From NCBI GenBank assembly GCA_905160935.1, contig CAJHZI010000186.1:656001-720000 (forward strand): DNA of 64,000 bases, read 5' to 3'. A program made the translations under genes and the position numbers. This DNA is from Enchytraeus crypticus. Taxonomy: Eukaryota; Annelida; Clitellata; Enchytraeida; Enchytraeidae. Positions 43,779 to 54,919 of this stretch are shown here, piece after piece. Numbering within the stretch: position 1 is the first letter of the stretch; each line of letters starts with the position of its first letter. Below the pieces are notes generated by a model. It was not told where the DNA came from and did not search any database. It was given only the letters and a program-made list of their open reading frames with translations.

Positions 43779-43927
43779 GAAAAGTACAGTGCAGAAAATG
43801 ACAGCCTTCATTATAGGAAAAGTACAGTATTTTTGTTTGTATTGTGCCTATATAATAATACGCATGTACTTTCCTGAAATACAAGTCTGATGTAGGCCTA
43901 AAGATCAAAGTAAATAATTTAGTTCAA

Positions 43928-44135
43928 CTCATAGTCCTATGTATTTACCAGTGCATGCTTTTTGATGGTATGATGGTTCATCTCATAGTCCTATGTATTT
44001 ACCAGTGCATGCTTTGTGATGGTATGATGGTTCATCTCATAGTCCTATGTATTTACCAGTGCATGCTTTGTGATGGTATGATGGTTCATCTCATAGTCCT
44101 ATGTATTTACCAGTGCATGCTTTGTAATAGAGTGA
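43928..44135. repeat. 54-bp tandem repeat, about 3.7 copies
   Basis: 'gatggttcatctcatagtcc' recurs at 54-bp steps (about 43970, 44024, 44078). Because 54 is divisible by 3 it gives an open 18-residue repeat, but no start, splice or promoter context supports translation. Confidence 0.93.
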
Positions 44136-44689
44136 TGATACACTGATTGCACCGTATGATAATGTCATTCACATCGCCCCGGGTGAGAAGTCGGGCGTTA
44201 TATCATCATTATACTGTATTATGTAATTACTCTTGATTTTCAATCTCTGGTATCCGAAGCCGTTAGAAGATTCAACAAATTTAAGTCATCAGAAAAAGAA
44301 TTATACAAAGTACTGGCCACCAAATAACACACACATCACAAATACAGTAGCAGGCCACAATCGTACGTGTTATACAGCATTAGATGCGATAAAGCATGTG
44401 TGCGACTTGTTTGTTGCAAGTAGATTACCGTCAAGGCATTGGAAGGTTAGTGATGAGTTGAAGATCTGGCGCTGATATACTGGTGCGACATTAAAACTGA
44501 GCTGAGATTAGAGACATGACAGCATAGTGTGTGCAAGAGTTTCTATGTAACTCGTAGCTCTGAATTCGATCCTTAATCTATGAAATATACTAAGATTTTT
44601 ATAATGTATTTTGATACGCTTAATTTTGCTTAGATTTTAGTCTTTACAATGCTTAGATTCTTCAAAATAAAGTTCTTGAAACAGACTAA

Positions 44690-44881
44690 TTATTCAAAAA
44701 ATTGTGCAATCTGATGGGCACGCATTGTCATAGTTACATCCTTGAACCAGCCTGCACCAGGAGTGAAATTTACCTTGATACTAGTATAGCTCTGTGGAGT
44801 AGTGACGTACTTCTCCACTCTTGGCTGGTTTTCAAATGCGAGTCGAACACAAATTTCGAAATTCGTGACATATAGCGACAT
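44690..44881 (-). CDS. Possible exon, unidentified
   Basis: The minus-strand frame reads NQPRVEKYVTTPQSYTSIK, VNFTPGAGWFKDVTMTM, RAHQIAQFFE then stop, with better base balance than its surroundings. 'aaaaccag' could act as an acceptor and 'aag|gtaaat' as a donor. No family recognised; it may be chance. Confidence 0.25.
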   Translation of the reverse strand: MSLYVTNFEICVRLAFENQPRVEKYVTTPQSYTSIKVNFTPGAGWFKDVTMTMRAHQIAQFFE

Positions 44882-45125
44882 ATCGTGATATATAGTGACA
44901 GATCGTGACTAGATCGTGACTAGATTGTGACTAGATTGTGACTAGGCCGTGATTAGATCGTGACAGATTGTGACATCGTGACTAGATTGTGACTAGATTG
45001 TGACTAGATCGAATTAGATCGTGACAGATTGTGACATCGTGACTAGATTGTGACTAGATTGTGACTAGATCGTGACTAGATCGTGACTAGATCGCGACAG
45101 ATTGTGACAGCTCATGACAGACTGT
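44865..45125. repeat. 11-bp minisatellite GTGACTAGATT/C
   Basis: About 260 bases of 11-bp units with variants 'gtgacagatt' and 'gtgacatc'. Confidence 0.92.
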
Positions 45126-45416
45126 GTGAGATCTGTCAATTATTACAGATCGTAACCGAAACTGACTTTAAACGCAGTTGAAGTGCTTTGGCATTGCATG
45201 CAGAACGGCACGCTGCTGTTGTGGAATGCTGCGGCAGTGAGGCAGCGTAGTAAATAAAGAGATAAGTCCGTTGAGATGAGGATGGGGGGTCGAGTGGGTA
45301 TTCATTATTAATACGATAGGAATTACTTGTGCAACAATATTGTCATATGCGACGCTCAGTTGGTTCTCAACCTTTGCATTGCTCTCTTATAAATGTAATT
45401 ATTATCAATTGTAAAA

Positions 45417-45540
45417 AGCTAATGCTGACGTCAGATTCCTCACTCAAAAGCGTTGTCATTGACGGGAGAGCCCAGGAGTTGATTCCGCATAGACTGATCC
45501 GCAGTCGAATACCTTACCGACATCGAAACTGGCTCCCTTC
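45417..45540 (-). mobile_element. SINE-A copy, diverged
   Basis: 'gctgacgtcagattcctcac', 'gcccaggagttgattcc', 'ataccttaccgacatcg' and 'actggctcc'. Confidence 0.83.
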
Positions 45541-46028
45541 GAAATTGGCGACCTTCGTCCTCAGACATTCGGCAGACAATTATCATCATATTTGTACGTT
45601 CAAGTTTACCAGAGACCATATCATGGTAGTTGAAGGACTACTTTCTCTTTTCAAGTTATAGGAATATACTTGTAATCTCTTTTGGTGAGTATCACCCAAG
45701 TATGAAATGGCAACAACTAAAAAGCAGAAACTATACAAAAGAATCTCTGTAGCACGTGCGGAATGTCGTGTGTTACCAAACGAACAATAAGTAATATGAG
45801 TAATATTTTCAATAGAGACATGTTAGACATGTTATATTATCTAATAGAATTTTTAAATAACGACGTAAGTTGATGGCGTAAGTTGATGCTTTTCACGAAC
45901 TCAATTTTTGTAATGTCGTTTCATCCAATAAATCATATTTCTTGCATTGCATATTTGTTTCACAATCACACATTGCAGTGCAGTCATTGTGCTTTTTAAT
46001 CCCAGCAGCATGCACGAGTTACAAGACA
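45541..46028. other. Unannotated AT-rich DNA
   Basis: No gene or repeat recognised. Confidence 0.5.
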
Positions 46029-46172
46029 CTGGCTGGAGCCAGTGGCGATGTCGGTACGATACTCGACCACAGATCAGTATGTGCGGGGTTCACATCCTGG
46101 GCTCGCCCGTCACTAACATCGCTTTTTTAGTGAGGAAACTGACGTTAACATTAGCATTACCTTATGAGCAAT
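46029..46172 (+). mobile_element. SINE-A copy, near full length
   Basis: 'ggctggagccagtggcgatg' head, B-box region 'ggttcacatcc' and tail 'aactgacgttaacattagc'. Confidence 0.9.
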
Positions 46173-46678
46173 GCAAGAGAACATGGTCCAGCTTGCAAGT
46201 CCACAGTCGATTTTATTAGATTTTGTATTAGTCACGTGACATTTCACTTTACACGTGAAGCGTAACATCGTATATTGTATCTCGAACACCTTACAAAATA
46301 AAAAAATAAACTTAAATAAACTAAGAAACTTAAATAAAATAAAATAAAATAAACTCAGAAAATAAAAGCCATAGAAGCTTTAAAAGATTCCAATAATCGA
46401 CACGGCTATAACTTTTATTGGTTCATTATTATTCCATTTCTAATTAATGCGTAGTATGTACTGGTATATGATATACGCAGTATACATAAGCATGTATTTA
46501 GTAAATCTGTGCATTGGCTCTGATGTTGGGAGGAGCACTAAAGAGAGGTTCTCGTGGACGACATGTGAAGCAGCACGTGGAATGAGGAGATCGCGCTACT
46601 GGTCGGAGAGTTTTGTGGATAATCATCGCAGTGGAACTCGTAACTACCATCGATTATAACGTCCGGGATAGCAGGATA
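46173..46678. other. Unannotated AT-rich DNA
   Basis: Includes an AAATAA-rich run near 46290-46360. No gene. Confidence 0.5.
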
Positions 46679-46687
46679 CACACACAC

Positions 46688-46720
<33 letters not shown>

Positions 46721-47223
46721 AAGAAAGAAAGAAAGAAATAAAGAGAGAGAGGAGAAAGATAAATAGATAGAAAGAACGAAAGAAAGAATTAAGGAAACAA
46801 TGAGAGAGAGAGAGAGAAAAAGAAAGATAGAAAAATCGAAAGAAAGAATAAAGGAAACAATGAGAGAGAGAGAGAGAGAGAGAATGAAAGATGATTAGAG
46901 AGAAAAAGGAAAGAAAGAGAGAGAGAAAGAATGAAAGATAGAATGAATGAACGAATGAATGAATGAATGAACAAATGAACGAAAGATGGAAGAGAGAGAA
47001 TTAAAGATATAGAGAAAGGAGAAAGAAAGAAATAGAGAGAGAGAGAGAGAGAGAAAACAAAAGAGAAAGAATGATTGAAAGATAGAATGAATGAACGAAT
47101 GAATGAATGAACGAACGAACGAACGAATGAATGAATGAATGAATGAATGAGAGAAAGAGAAAGAAAGAGAGAAATAGGGATTCGGGAATAATGAGGAAGA
47201 GAGAGAGAGTGAGATAGAAGGAA

Positions 47224-47254
<31 letters not shown>

Positions 47255-47270
47255 AAGTGAATATTGAGAG
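46679..47270. repeat. GA/GAAA/GAAT microsatellite block
   Basis: About 590 bases of purine-rich simple repeats, including (GAAT)n near 46935-46975 and 47090-47150. 'atgaatgaacgaatgaatg' occurs in both runs, pointing to internal duplication. Confidence 0.95.
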
Positions 47271-48184
47271 AGAAGGCCAGAATCTAAATTAAAATAGTCC
47301 ACTCGCACACAAATCCGGACCATTCGGTGGACAAGAAGTTAAAATGTTTCAGCGCCAATACAAGTAGCAACTAGCTATGTGTACTGTATTTTTAAGTTGA
47401 ATGCGAGTTTGAAATCCCCAACCGACTTGCACTAAAGCGGTGTGCTAACGGCATGGCTGCTAAAACGACTAATATTCATCGCTAGTTGGATGAAACTCGG
47501 CATTTCGCATGCTACATATGTACATATATATGTTCTTACTGCCTGTCGTATTCCTGTGGCTATGATTATTTTATACTGCAAACATTACCTGCGACATCAT
47601 GACTTTAAACTAAATGCCATGAGCTCTAATCCAGGTGCTCCAAACTTTAGCATTCTGAAGTATTGTATACATGTATATTTTAGTTCATATACTGCTGGAA
47701 GTGTATCCTGAACGTTTGCTCTTGTAATTAGCGTGCAAGCTTGCAGGCTGAACTGACTAGTTGTTTATTAAATAAATATCTTGAAAAAACATTAGGTGGA
47801 AATTAATTTCTAGCAAAAATTGGCAAGACGTTAAAAACTGCCCCTTCAATTCAGTAGTTCTAAAGCTTTTTGTATACATGTATAATTAAGGAGAAAGGTT
47901 ATGTAACGTAAACTTTAGAAAGAGGCCACAACGATTGTCGTTATCGACCGAGCAGTCGAGACATGACATCGTTGTGTGCTTAACAGTGCCTATAAATGTT
48001 TGTATTGCCGAAGATCAATGCTAGAAATTGAAGTGTCCTTATTCGACAAACAATTTTGCATTCTAGCAATTGAAATGCCACATATATGACTAGACCAGTA
48101 TGTACTATGTAAATTATTATGTTCAGCAGGTATTCAATAGTTGTTAGCAGACAAATTTTAATTGGAACTAACGTTTTGCCAGTC
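47271..48184. other. Unannotated DNA
   Basis: An 89-codon frame (47442-47711) has no recognised motif. No repeats seen. Confidence 0.45.
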
Positions 48185-48410
48185 CATACAGCTGACTAAC
48201 AGCCGACGAACACCTGATTAAACAGCTAACAACTGATTAACAGCTGATTTACAGCTGATTAACAGCTGATTAGCAGCTGATTAGCAGCTGATTAGCAGCT
48301 GATTAGCAGCTTATTAGCAGCTGATTAGCAGCTGATTAGCAGCTGATTAGCAGCTGATTAGCAGCTGATTAGCAGCTGATTAGCAGCTGACTAACAGCTT
48401 TCTAGCATCT
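48185..48410. repeat. 11-bp minisatellite AGCTGATTAGC
   Basis: About 20 units. Each unit junction creates CAGCTG, an E-box-type hexamer, at 11-bp spacing. Confidence 0.95.
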
Positions 48411-48954
48411 GACAAATGCCTAAAAATAATAATTTTAGACATAGAAATATTTTTACACAAATACAAATAAGAAAACTAGATAGCACTAATTATTATTAAT
48501 TTACAAATCTCACTCAATTATATTTAGAATACATTCTTACCGCAAGGACAACTTTGTAACACTAAATTGCAAGTCATCTTCATCCATTTTACAACTTAAA
48601 GATAAGACTCAGGAAGTATTGATTAATAGCAAAGTTCAAAGAATTAGTAGGTTTAAAGTAGAGAAACCTGAAGAGACACTTTCAAAGAATTGTTCTAAAT
48701 TAAATCCGGTAGCGAAGACCGATCAGTATAGGAGAAATAATATCTGAGTAAATGTTCATATATTTTTAAAAGTTTAGCATAGCCGGAAGGTAGACCTACT
48801 AATACTTCAAGACATAATTTTTTTAAGAAGACACCACTAATTTTAAGCATTAAGCGCTATAATAACAGTGAGGACTTCATATGAGTTGAAATTACATATA
48901 TGCAACACAACCCACACTCATGCTTAGTAATGAGTTTTATAGTTAGGCTTAGTA
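48411..48954. other. Unannotated AT-rich DNA
   Basis: No gene or repeat recognised. Confidence 0.5.
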
Positions 48955-49207
48955 AATACTCATTATAGTGAAATGATCGACTGTGTTAATATCTATCACT
49001 TTTAATACCACATTTTTAAACCGGAAACAATCTAGTCCATTTTCTGCATAACCAGTCCATTTTCTGCATAACCAGTCCAGTGAATGTCCGAGATTTTACT
49101 CTCAGAACAGCGCGGGTGGGATTCGAACTCATGAGTGTTCAATTCACCTCATAATCTGTCATTTAAACATTTACGACGCTAACCCAACGATATTAAGACA
49201 TTCTAAG
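48955..49207 (-). mobile_element. SINE-B copy
   Basis: Minus strand. It begins 'attatagtgaaatgatcgac', has the B-box complement 'gggattcgaactc', and the head includes 'ctaacccaacgatattaag'. 'ccattttctgcataaccagt' is tandemly duplicated inside. Confidence 0.88.
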
Positions 49208-49330
49208 TAATTAATTGCAAAAATTTTAGTTAATTGCAATTCTTTGCATTTCCGCGAAGCATTTATGAAGGAGTTATTTGAATTTTGAAACAATGTTTCT
49301 ATAAACCTTGTAGAAAAACATTGTTTCTAC

Positions 49331-49490
49331 GAATATCTTACCGACATCGCCACTGGCACGAGCCAGTGGCGATGTCGATAAGATATTCGACCGCGGATCA
49401 GTATGTGCGGGGTTCAAATCCTATGCTCGTCCTGACATCGCCATCGAGTGAGGAAACCTACGGTAACATTAGCTGTACTGTAGCTGTATA
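49331..49490 (+). mobile_element. SINE-A with inverted head duplication
   Basis: The head region is present twice head to head: 49331-49357 and 49362-49388 are reverse complements over 27 bases with one mismatch, separated by acga. The rest follows normally ('ggttcaaatcc', then 'gtgaggaaacctacggtaac'). Confidence 0.9.
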
Positions 49491-49495
49491 AACAT

Positions 49496-49781
49496 AACAA
49501 CATAACGGCACACTGGGTCAGGAAGCACAGATGCTTGTTTAAGACCCATTTCCTCCTTCCTCTCCGTGGTTATTAGTAATCGTTGCCTTTTGATGGCGCA
49601 TCAATTGCAGCCGGCGCGGATTTAAGAATAACCTTCTATCACCCTGGGATTTTTCTTTCCTAAGCTTTTACCAACACTCGGTCTTCCAAGATGGTCACCC
49701 ACAAAGTACTAACCGATGTCGATGCTGCTTAACTTCGATAATTGACGCGCAACTAAACCAAGTGCGCTAATCCCGCCGTCT
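49496..49781 (-). mobile_element. 5S-SINE, full-length copy
   Basis: Nearly identical to 7484-7757 in the same orientation, from the 3' end 'aacggcacactgggtcagga' to the 5S-derived head ending 'gtgcgctaatcccgccgtc'. Confidence 0.87.
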
Positions 49782-50159
49782 GTATAATAAATCATCTTAG
49801 AGATTTTGATTTTGATTCAGTCTACAGAGCAGCTTGAATATTTTACTTTGACCAGTATGGAGCAGTGGGGATAGACGTGAAGTTGAATGGTTATTTTGTG
49901 CACTATTATTATGCAAGAAACCACAACATTATTTTTCCTTTGATGAACGTTTAGCAAATCGATAAATCGATCAGATGAACCTTGCTATAGTATTCAATGT
50001 ACGTTTATTTTTGCTATTTGTATTCTTTGTGTAACTCGATTCAGGGAGTTTCTATTACCAATTAAATATAGGCTTATCAGTGATAGACTCTACGGGGCTG
50101 CGATAATTTAACAACTATAGCGCATATGTACATAATATAAATAATAAACGACCTATTAA
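49782..50159. other. Unannotated AT-rich DNA
   Basis: No gene or repeat recognised. Confidence 0.5.
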
Positions 50160-50937
50160 ACGACCTATGTATTGGAGGTTACAACCTTAATAATACCCGT
50201 TATGCCGATGATATAGTTCTTGTTGTTGCCAAACGAGATAATCTTCATAAATTGACGAATACACAGTGAAAAGAGTGAATTATCTATACACATGAAGAAT
50301 ATATAGTGCACGACAGTAAACAAATAAAAAGTGCCATAATTATACTCAATCAAAATAGGAGATCAACACATTAAGCAAGTGGAATCGGTCATATATTTAA
50401 GGATACTTATTAACCAAACATGGCAAATGTGACAAAGAGATAAATAGGATAGCTATAGAGACATGCAATAGAATGTCAAAGATATTCAAAAGTCAGAAAT
50501 TATCAATAGAAACAAAAATGTCTGCTTCATTTTATATAGAACCAATAGGCCCATATTGTTATATGGCAATAAATATTGGAGAATTTCTTCTGCAATGGAA
50601 AAGAAACTTGAAGCAACAGAGAGGTGGTCCTGCAGGAGAATGTTAGGCTAAGCAAATCTTATAGATCACGCTATAAACGTCGACGTTTTATACAGAATGC
50701 TAACCAGTCGTGATCTATTAAATCGAGTACGGCGCCAGCAGATGAGGGTTTTCGGACACATGCGGCAAATCGTTGATAATTAATACGACAGTGAAGGCTC
50801 AGCAACTGCATGCAGATAACGGAAGCAGAAATGTTCAGAGTAATAATGGACACATATATAAGGAGAAACGTGACCTTGACCTCCCAGGCTTGAAACAGGC
50901 ACGCAGTTGAAGAAGAAGAAGAAGAAGAAGAAGAAGG
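50160..50937 (+). mobile_element. LINE-C remnant with (GAA)n tail
   Basis: The reading has GYNLNNTRYADDIVLVVAKR (RT active-site box YADD), then a typical post-RT region (MEKKLEATERWSCRRML-like, LLNRVRRQQMRVFGHMRQI) and ends in (GAA)n at 50915-50936. Multiple frameshifts. The sequence differs from LINE-A and LINE-B. Confidence 0.75.
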
Positions 50938-51644
50938 GAATAACTATAGACTGCAGTAATGCGAATAGCAATGCTTCAAATGAACACATATTAAGCAAAC
51001 TTTGTGCTATAGTAATACATGTCACTTTAGTAGTACAATTTTACAGAACCTGTCAAAAATTATAAAATTATCGAGGTACATTTTGTATCGCAAAAACTGA
51101 AGAGAAATTGGCAACTTTTATGTCTACCTTCTAGTTCCTTTTGCAGGTTCGAATAGTAATCTTGTTATATAATTCTTTACATTGGATGAGAAGGTCGAAT
51201 ACTACGAGTTAGACGGCAACTATAGCCTATACATATAGAACTACTACAATTATGCCTCTATCTACCCTTCTTAAATGCATTTTTAATTGTTCCTTTATGC
51301 TTATATTTTATATTAACAAATTCAAACCACCCGAAGGTGTCGGTGTAAATTAATCGAGCTTTCTTTTGGCAAAGAAATACATTACAATTAGATGTCGCTT
51401 TCATAGTCGCCAGAATGTAATTCCTCGGTCGCGCCCCAGGGAGACACTTGATCTGATTGAAGCCTGATGGGTGTCAGAAGAAAGGCTTAATTCTCACAGC
51501 TAATTCGACAGGCGCCTTAGATACTTGTGAAATGTATTTCAAATACCTTTTAAAAGTATTTTTTAAACAAAAAATTAAATAGTATTTTCTATTTTGAAAG
51601 CACTTTTCCAATTTAAAAATAATTTAATGCCCATTACTGTATAA
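50938..51644. other. Unannotated AT-rich DNA
   Basis: No gene or repeat recognised. Confidence 0.5.
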
Positions 51645-51661
51645 TTATATATATATATATA
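51645..51661. repeat. (TA)n, left flank of mariner
   Basis: Short TA tract directly before the mariner end; the tract continues after the element at 52448. Confidence 0.9.
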
Positions 51662-52447
51662 CACTGTGAGTCATAAAAAAACATGTGCGCAGTATTTCGT
51701 GCACAACTTTGACAATTGTGAACCGATTTTGAAAATATTTTCAGAATTATAAAAAAGAAGAAAAGTATTAATCTTAAATCTAGTTTCTGTGACACTTCTG
51801 GCTTATTTTAGACAATAAGAGATGATTTTACAAACATAGTCTGTTTTTGTTGAAATTTTAAAATGGTGTTTACTAATGACGATAACGCGCTAATAAAAAA
51901 ACTTGTACCTCTTAAAGGGTGATGGTGCACATTGGTTGATTGCCGAATTTTCAACAAAAATTGGATGCTGGGAGGGCTAGATTGCTTAAAGAAATTACGC
52001 CGAAAAGAAGAAAATAAATAACGTGGACGAGTTGAAGCAACGCCTGGTGGACGTTTGGCAAGACATGCAACAATCTGTCATTGACAACGCAAAAGATGAG
52101 TGGCGCAAGCGTCTCCGAGCTTGTATTCGCGCCAAAGCAGGACATTTTGAGCATATGCTTTGACAGTTGACAGTAGCTGTATTGCACTGTTTGTTTCGTG
52201 TGTTTCATTGTTAGTTCCACTGGATTTGTAAACATTATGTAGCGATTGATTTACTTAAACTGAATATTGTCAGTCGCGCATATTTTCAAGCACTGCTTCA
52301 ACGCAAAAATAATAATTAAGAGTCACTTAATGTTATTTTATAGCAAATGCTTTTCTGATATACCTATGCAAGAATTTAAAAAATCGGTTCACTAATACCA
52401 AAGTTATGAGCGAGAGACTGCGCACATGTTTTTTTTGACTCACAGTG
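51662..52447 (+). mobile_element. Mariner-like element, internally deleted
   Basis: 786 bp with inverted ends cactgtgagtcataaaaaa / (reverse complement of the right end) cactgtgagtcaaaaaaaa, continuing imperfectly through 'acatgtgcgcagt' and 'gtgaaccgatttt'. TA on both sides. The plus strand retains a short N-terminal piece (LIAEFSTKNW) and the last about 48 codons (VDELKQRLVDVW...RLRACIRAKAGHFEHML, stop) of a Tc1/mariner transposase. The catalytic core is missing, so it is non-autonomous. Confidence 0.85.
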
Positions 52448-52509
<62 letters not shown>

Positions 52510-52515
52510 ATATAT
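52448..52515. repeat. (TA)n between mariner and LINE-A
   Basis: About 68 bases of TA repeats. It forms the 3' tail of the minus-strand LINE-A and the right flank of the mariner element. Confidence 0.95.
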
Positions 52516-53303
52516 CTCTTAGTGAACTGCCTACTGGCAGGTCCATGGTACATAACGCCTCCACTCTTCTCTGTCTTCCGCCTTCCTCTTCATTTCCACA
52601 TATGAGTGGGTCTTTAAATCATCTAACATACCTAATCTCGGCCTGCCCCTGCCTCTTTTTCCTTCCATTCTACCTTCTATGACCTCTTTTAATAGACCTT
52701 CCCCCCTTAGAATGTGTCCTATCCATCTATTCTTCCTATTTCTTAATACATTAATCAACTGTCTATCTGTGCCAACTCTCTCCAGAACTTCTTCATTTGT
52801 AACCTTTTGAGTCCAGCTAATCCTCTCCATTCTTCTCCAAATCCACATTTCCAATGCCTCCAGTTTCCTAATATCTTCATTCCTTAAGGTCCATGTTTCA
52901 CATCCATACTATAGCGTGGTCCAGACCAAAGTTTTCACTATCTTTATCTTTGTGTCTTCTTTAGACTTTTTATTAATAGTCTACTACCAAAGGCAACTTT
53001 TGCTTGTGCAATCCTACTGCATATTTCGTCTCACATTTCCCATCATCGGTTACAGTATGACCCAAATATTTGAAACTCCTTACCTGTTCCAATTTCGTAA
53101 GGAGTTTCAAATATTTGGGTCATACTATTACCGATGATGGGAAATGTGAGACTGAAATATGCAGTAGGATTGCGCAAGCAAAAGCGGCCTTTGGTAGTAG
53201 AGAAGAACTATTAACAAAAAGTCTAAAGAAAGACACAAAGATAAAGATAGTGATAACTTTGGTCTGAACCATGCTATTGTATGGATGTGAAACATGGACC
53301 TTA
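52516..53303 (-). mobile_element. LINE-A copy with inverted duplication (fold-back)
   Basis: Minus strand from 53097 to 52516 reads SFKYLGH..., [72 protein letters not shown] and the 3' end. The first about 200 bases are repeated in inverted orientation at 53098-53303 (arm 52885-53082, 15-base spacer). The C-terminal part is the best-preserved copy in the window. (TA)n lies on both sides. Confidence 0.9.

Positions 53304-53347
<44 letters not shown>
53304..53347. repeat. (TA)n microsatellite
   Basis: TA repeat directly after the right arm of the fold-back LINE. Confidence 0.93.
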
Positions 53348-53348
<1 letters not shown>

Positions 53349-53489
53349 GCGTTATTCATGCAGACATGTATGCCTAATGTATGGCTTGTAGACGCCAAAC
53401 GCGTTTATTGAGTATCTCTGAATCACTAGGTCTGTTTTAGCCATAGGAGCCGATCCCACACGGTCAACGATAGGCTACCCCTTACTGCG

Positions 53490-54125
53490 GAACCGGAGTA
53501 TGATAACAGTATTAAAAATAACAATAACAATAGCAACAATTAGAATGCTACAGTCATCAATAGCAACATCGAGCACTATTGAAACAAAATCAAGCCGGTA
53601 AGCAAAAAGAAGGTCCAAAAACGGTGCAAATTCCGAAATCCAGAAAGATGGAAGAGAATTCCAGATCTGCCGTGCAGCATGCTGGATAGAACGATTAAAT
53701 AGCTTAGGGCGTGAAGGTAAGCTAGTTCTCACAAGAGTAATTAATTTAGATGACCGAGTATCAGCAGGCTGCATCACTTTAATCAAGTGAGACATACAAG
53801 TTCGTCCAGGGGTGGTGATGGACTTACAGGTTAACGAAGCTGTTTTATAAATACGCTCTTTAGCCTTTAGCCAGTGCAAGGACTTTAGAATTTGCGCAAC
53901 ATATGAGTACTTGGAACTTCAGCAAATTGCTCGTGCAAGAGAATTCTGAAAAAATTGCAACCTACAGCCAGGGAGATTTAAAAACAGGGAATTGCAGTAG
54001 TCCAACTTGGATTGCACAAGAGCTGCACAAATTGTAGCATCTGTCTCACTTGACAAATATGGACGTATTCGACGAAGATCACGGATAAGGAAGAAAAGTG
54101 CTTGTGAAGTTTTAGTTATGTGTTC
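53490..54125 (-). mobile_element. LINE-B (L2/CR1-like) 3' part
   Basis: Minus strand: C-terminal RT-associated region with LHWLKAKERIYKTASLTCKS, MSHLIKVMQPADTRSSKLIT and QIWNSLPSF, then the 3' UTR with 'catcgagcactattgaaac'. The upstream 'gtccaacttggattgcaca' corresponds to VQSKLDYCNS. Truncated and mutated. Confidence 0.8.
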
Positions 54126-54164
54126 TATGTGAGCATAGCTTGATATGCTTCATAACTAAGCATA

Positions 54165-54260
54165 CATATTTCTACTTTTTCATCCCCGCAGGGTTGTATT
54201 TGTTTACTTCTCCAAGTGCATATTCTAATTGAGGGGTCGAAGGCGTGCAGGAGATGGATT
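54165..54260 (-). repeat. Inverted repeat arm 1 (unknown element)
   Basis: 'catccccgcagggttgtatt' to 'ggtcgaaggcgtgca' is the reverse complement of 54920-55008 with a few differences. Confidence 0.8.
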
Positions 54261-54321
54261 TTTTCGATGGATTTGGAGACGGGGGATTTTTTCGTAATGG
54301 GTTTAGGGGAGAAAGGCGCCA

Positions 54322-54615
54322 TTGCACATTCTCAACATGTTGCTGACGCAAAATTTAAAGCTCGTAGTGTACATGCTATATAGGATAGTCTATCCACACT
54401 ACATGTCTTCAAGTCATGGTGATGATTGCAACCGATTATCTCTGATTGCTGGAATTTCCTGGAGGGACGTTCGATCAGCAGCCGTTCCATCAAAATTACG
54501 TCCTTCCTTCACTTTTATTTGGCGTCATCATAAACTTCCGCTGAAACTATACGCACTGGACAAGTTTAACAATATGCGCGATACAGGCGCAATGCTGTAC
54601 GTGATATCGAGATAA
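54322..54615 (+). CDS. Possible coding fragment, unidentified
   Basis: The frame includes ISWRDVRSAAVPSKLRPSFT and ALDKFNNMRDTGAMLYVISR. Base balance is better than in neighbouring DNA, but no family is recognised. It lies between the two inverted arms and may belong to the same unknown element. Confidence 0.25.
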   Translation: MHILNMLLTQNLKLVVYMLYRIVYPHYMSSSHGDDCNRLSLIAGISWRDVRSAAVPSKLRPSFTFIWRHHKLPLKLYALDKFNNMRDTGAMLYVISR

Positions 54616-54919
54616 TTATCATGGACCGATGAGGCCTCTAAGTTGTATTGTAGTTTTTTGTGGAAAATATATGTTTTTCAGATTGTTGTGAGATCCTATA
54701 TTCTGGACACATTAACAGGTATATATAGACGTCTGCATGTGAGCATCAACCATAGCCTAGCTTTTCAATAAATTCTTACTGAGTGGGAAAAGCAGGGTTA
54801 TATTTTGCTGGGTAATGGGAACCCCTTGGCAGGTGTGTGCCACCAAGACTAAAGTCTTAGCCCCCAGTTTTAACACCCCCCAGGACAAAGACCTTATGCA
54901 AACCTTTTTGATGACCAGG

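Noticed and set aside
43955..44146. ORF with an 18-residue tandem repeat
   Set aside because: A 54-bp minisatellite stays open because the period is a multiple of three; no splice, promoter or composition signal supports a gene.
44690..44881. Strong gene call for the 63-codon frame
   Set aside because: Kept only as a low-confidence candidate because splice sites are weak and no family is recognised.
53070..53303. Twin priming as the explanation for the 53-kb LINE inversion
   Set aside because: The inverted part duplicates the same LINE segment rather than the adjacent upstream segment, so a fold-back or template switch is more likely.
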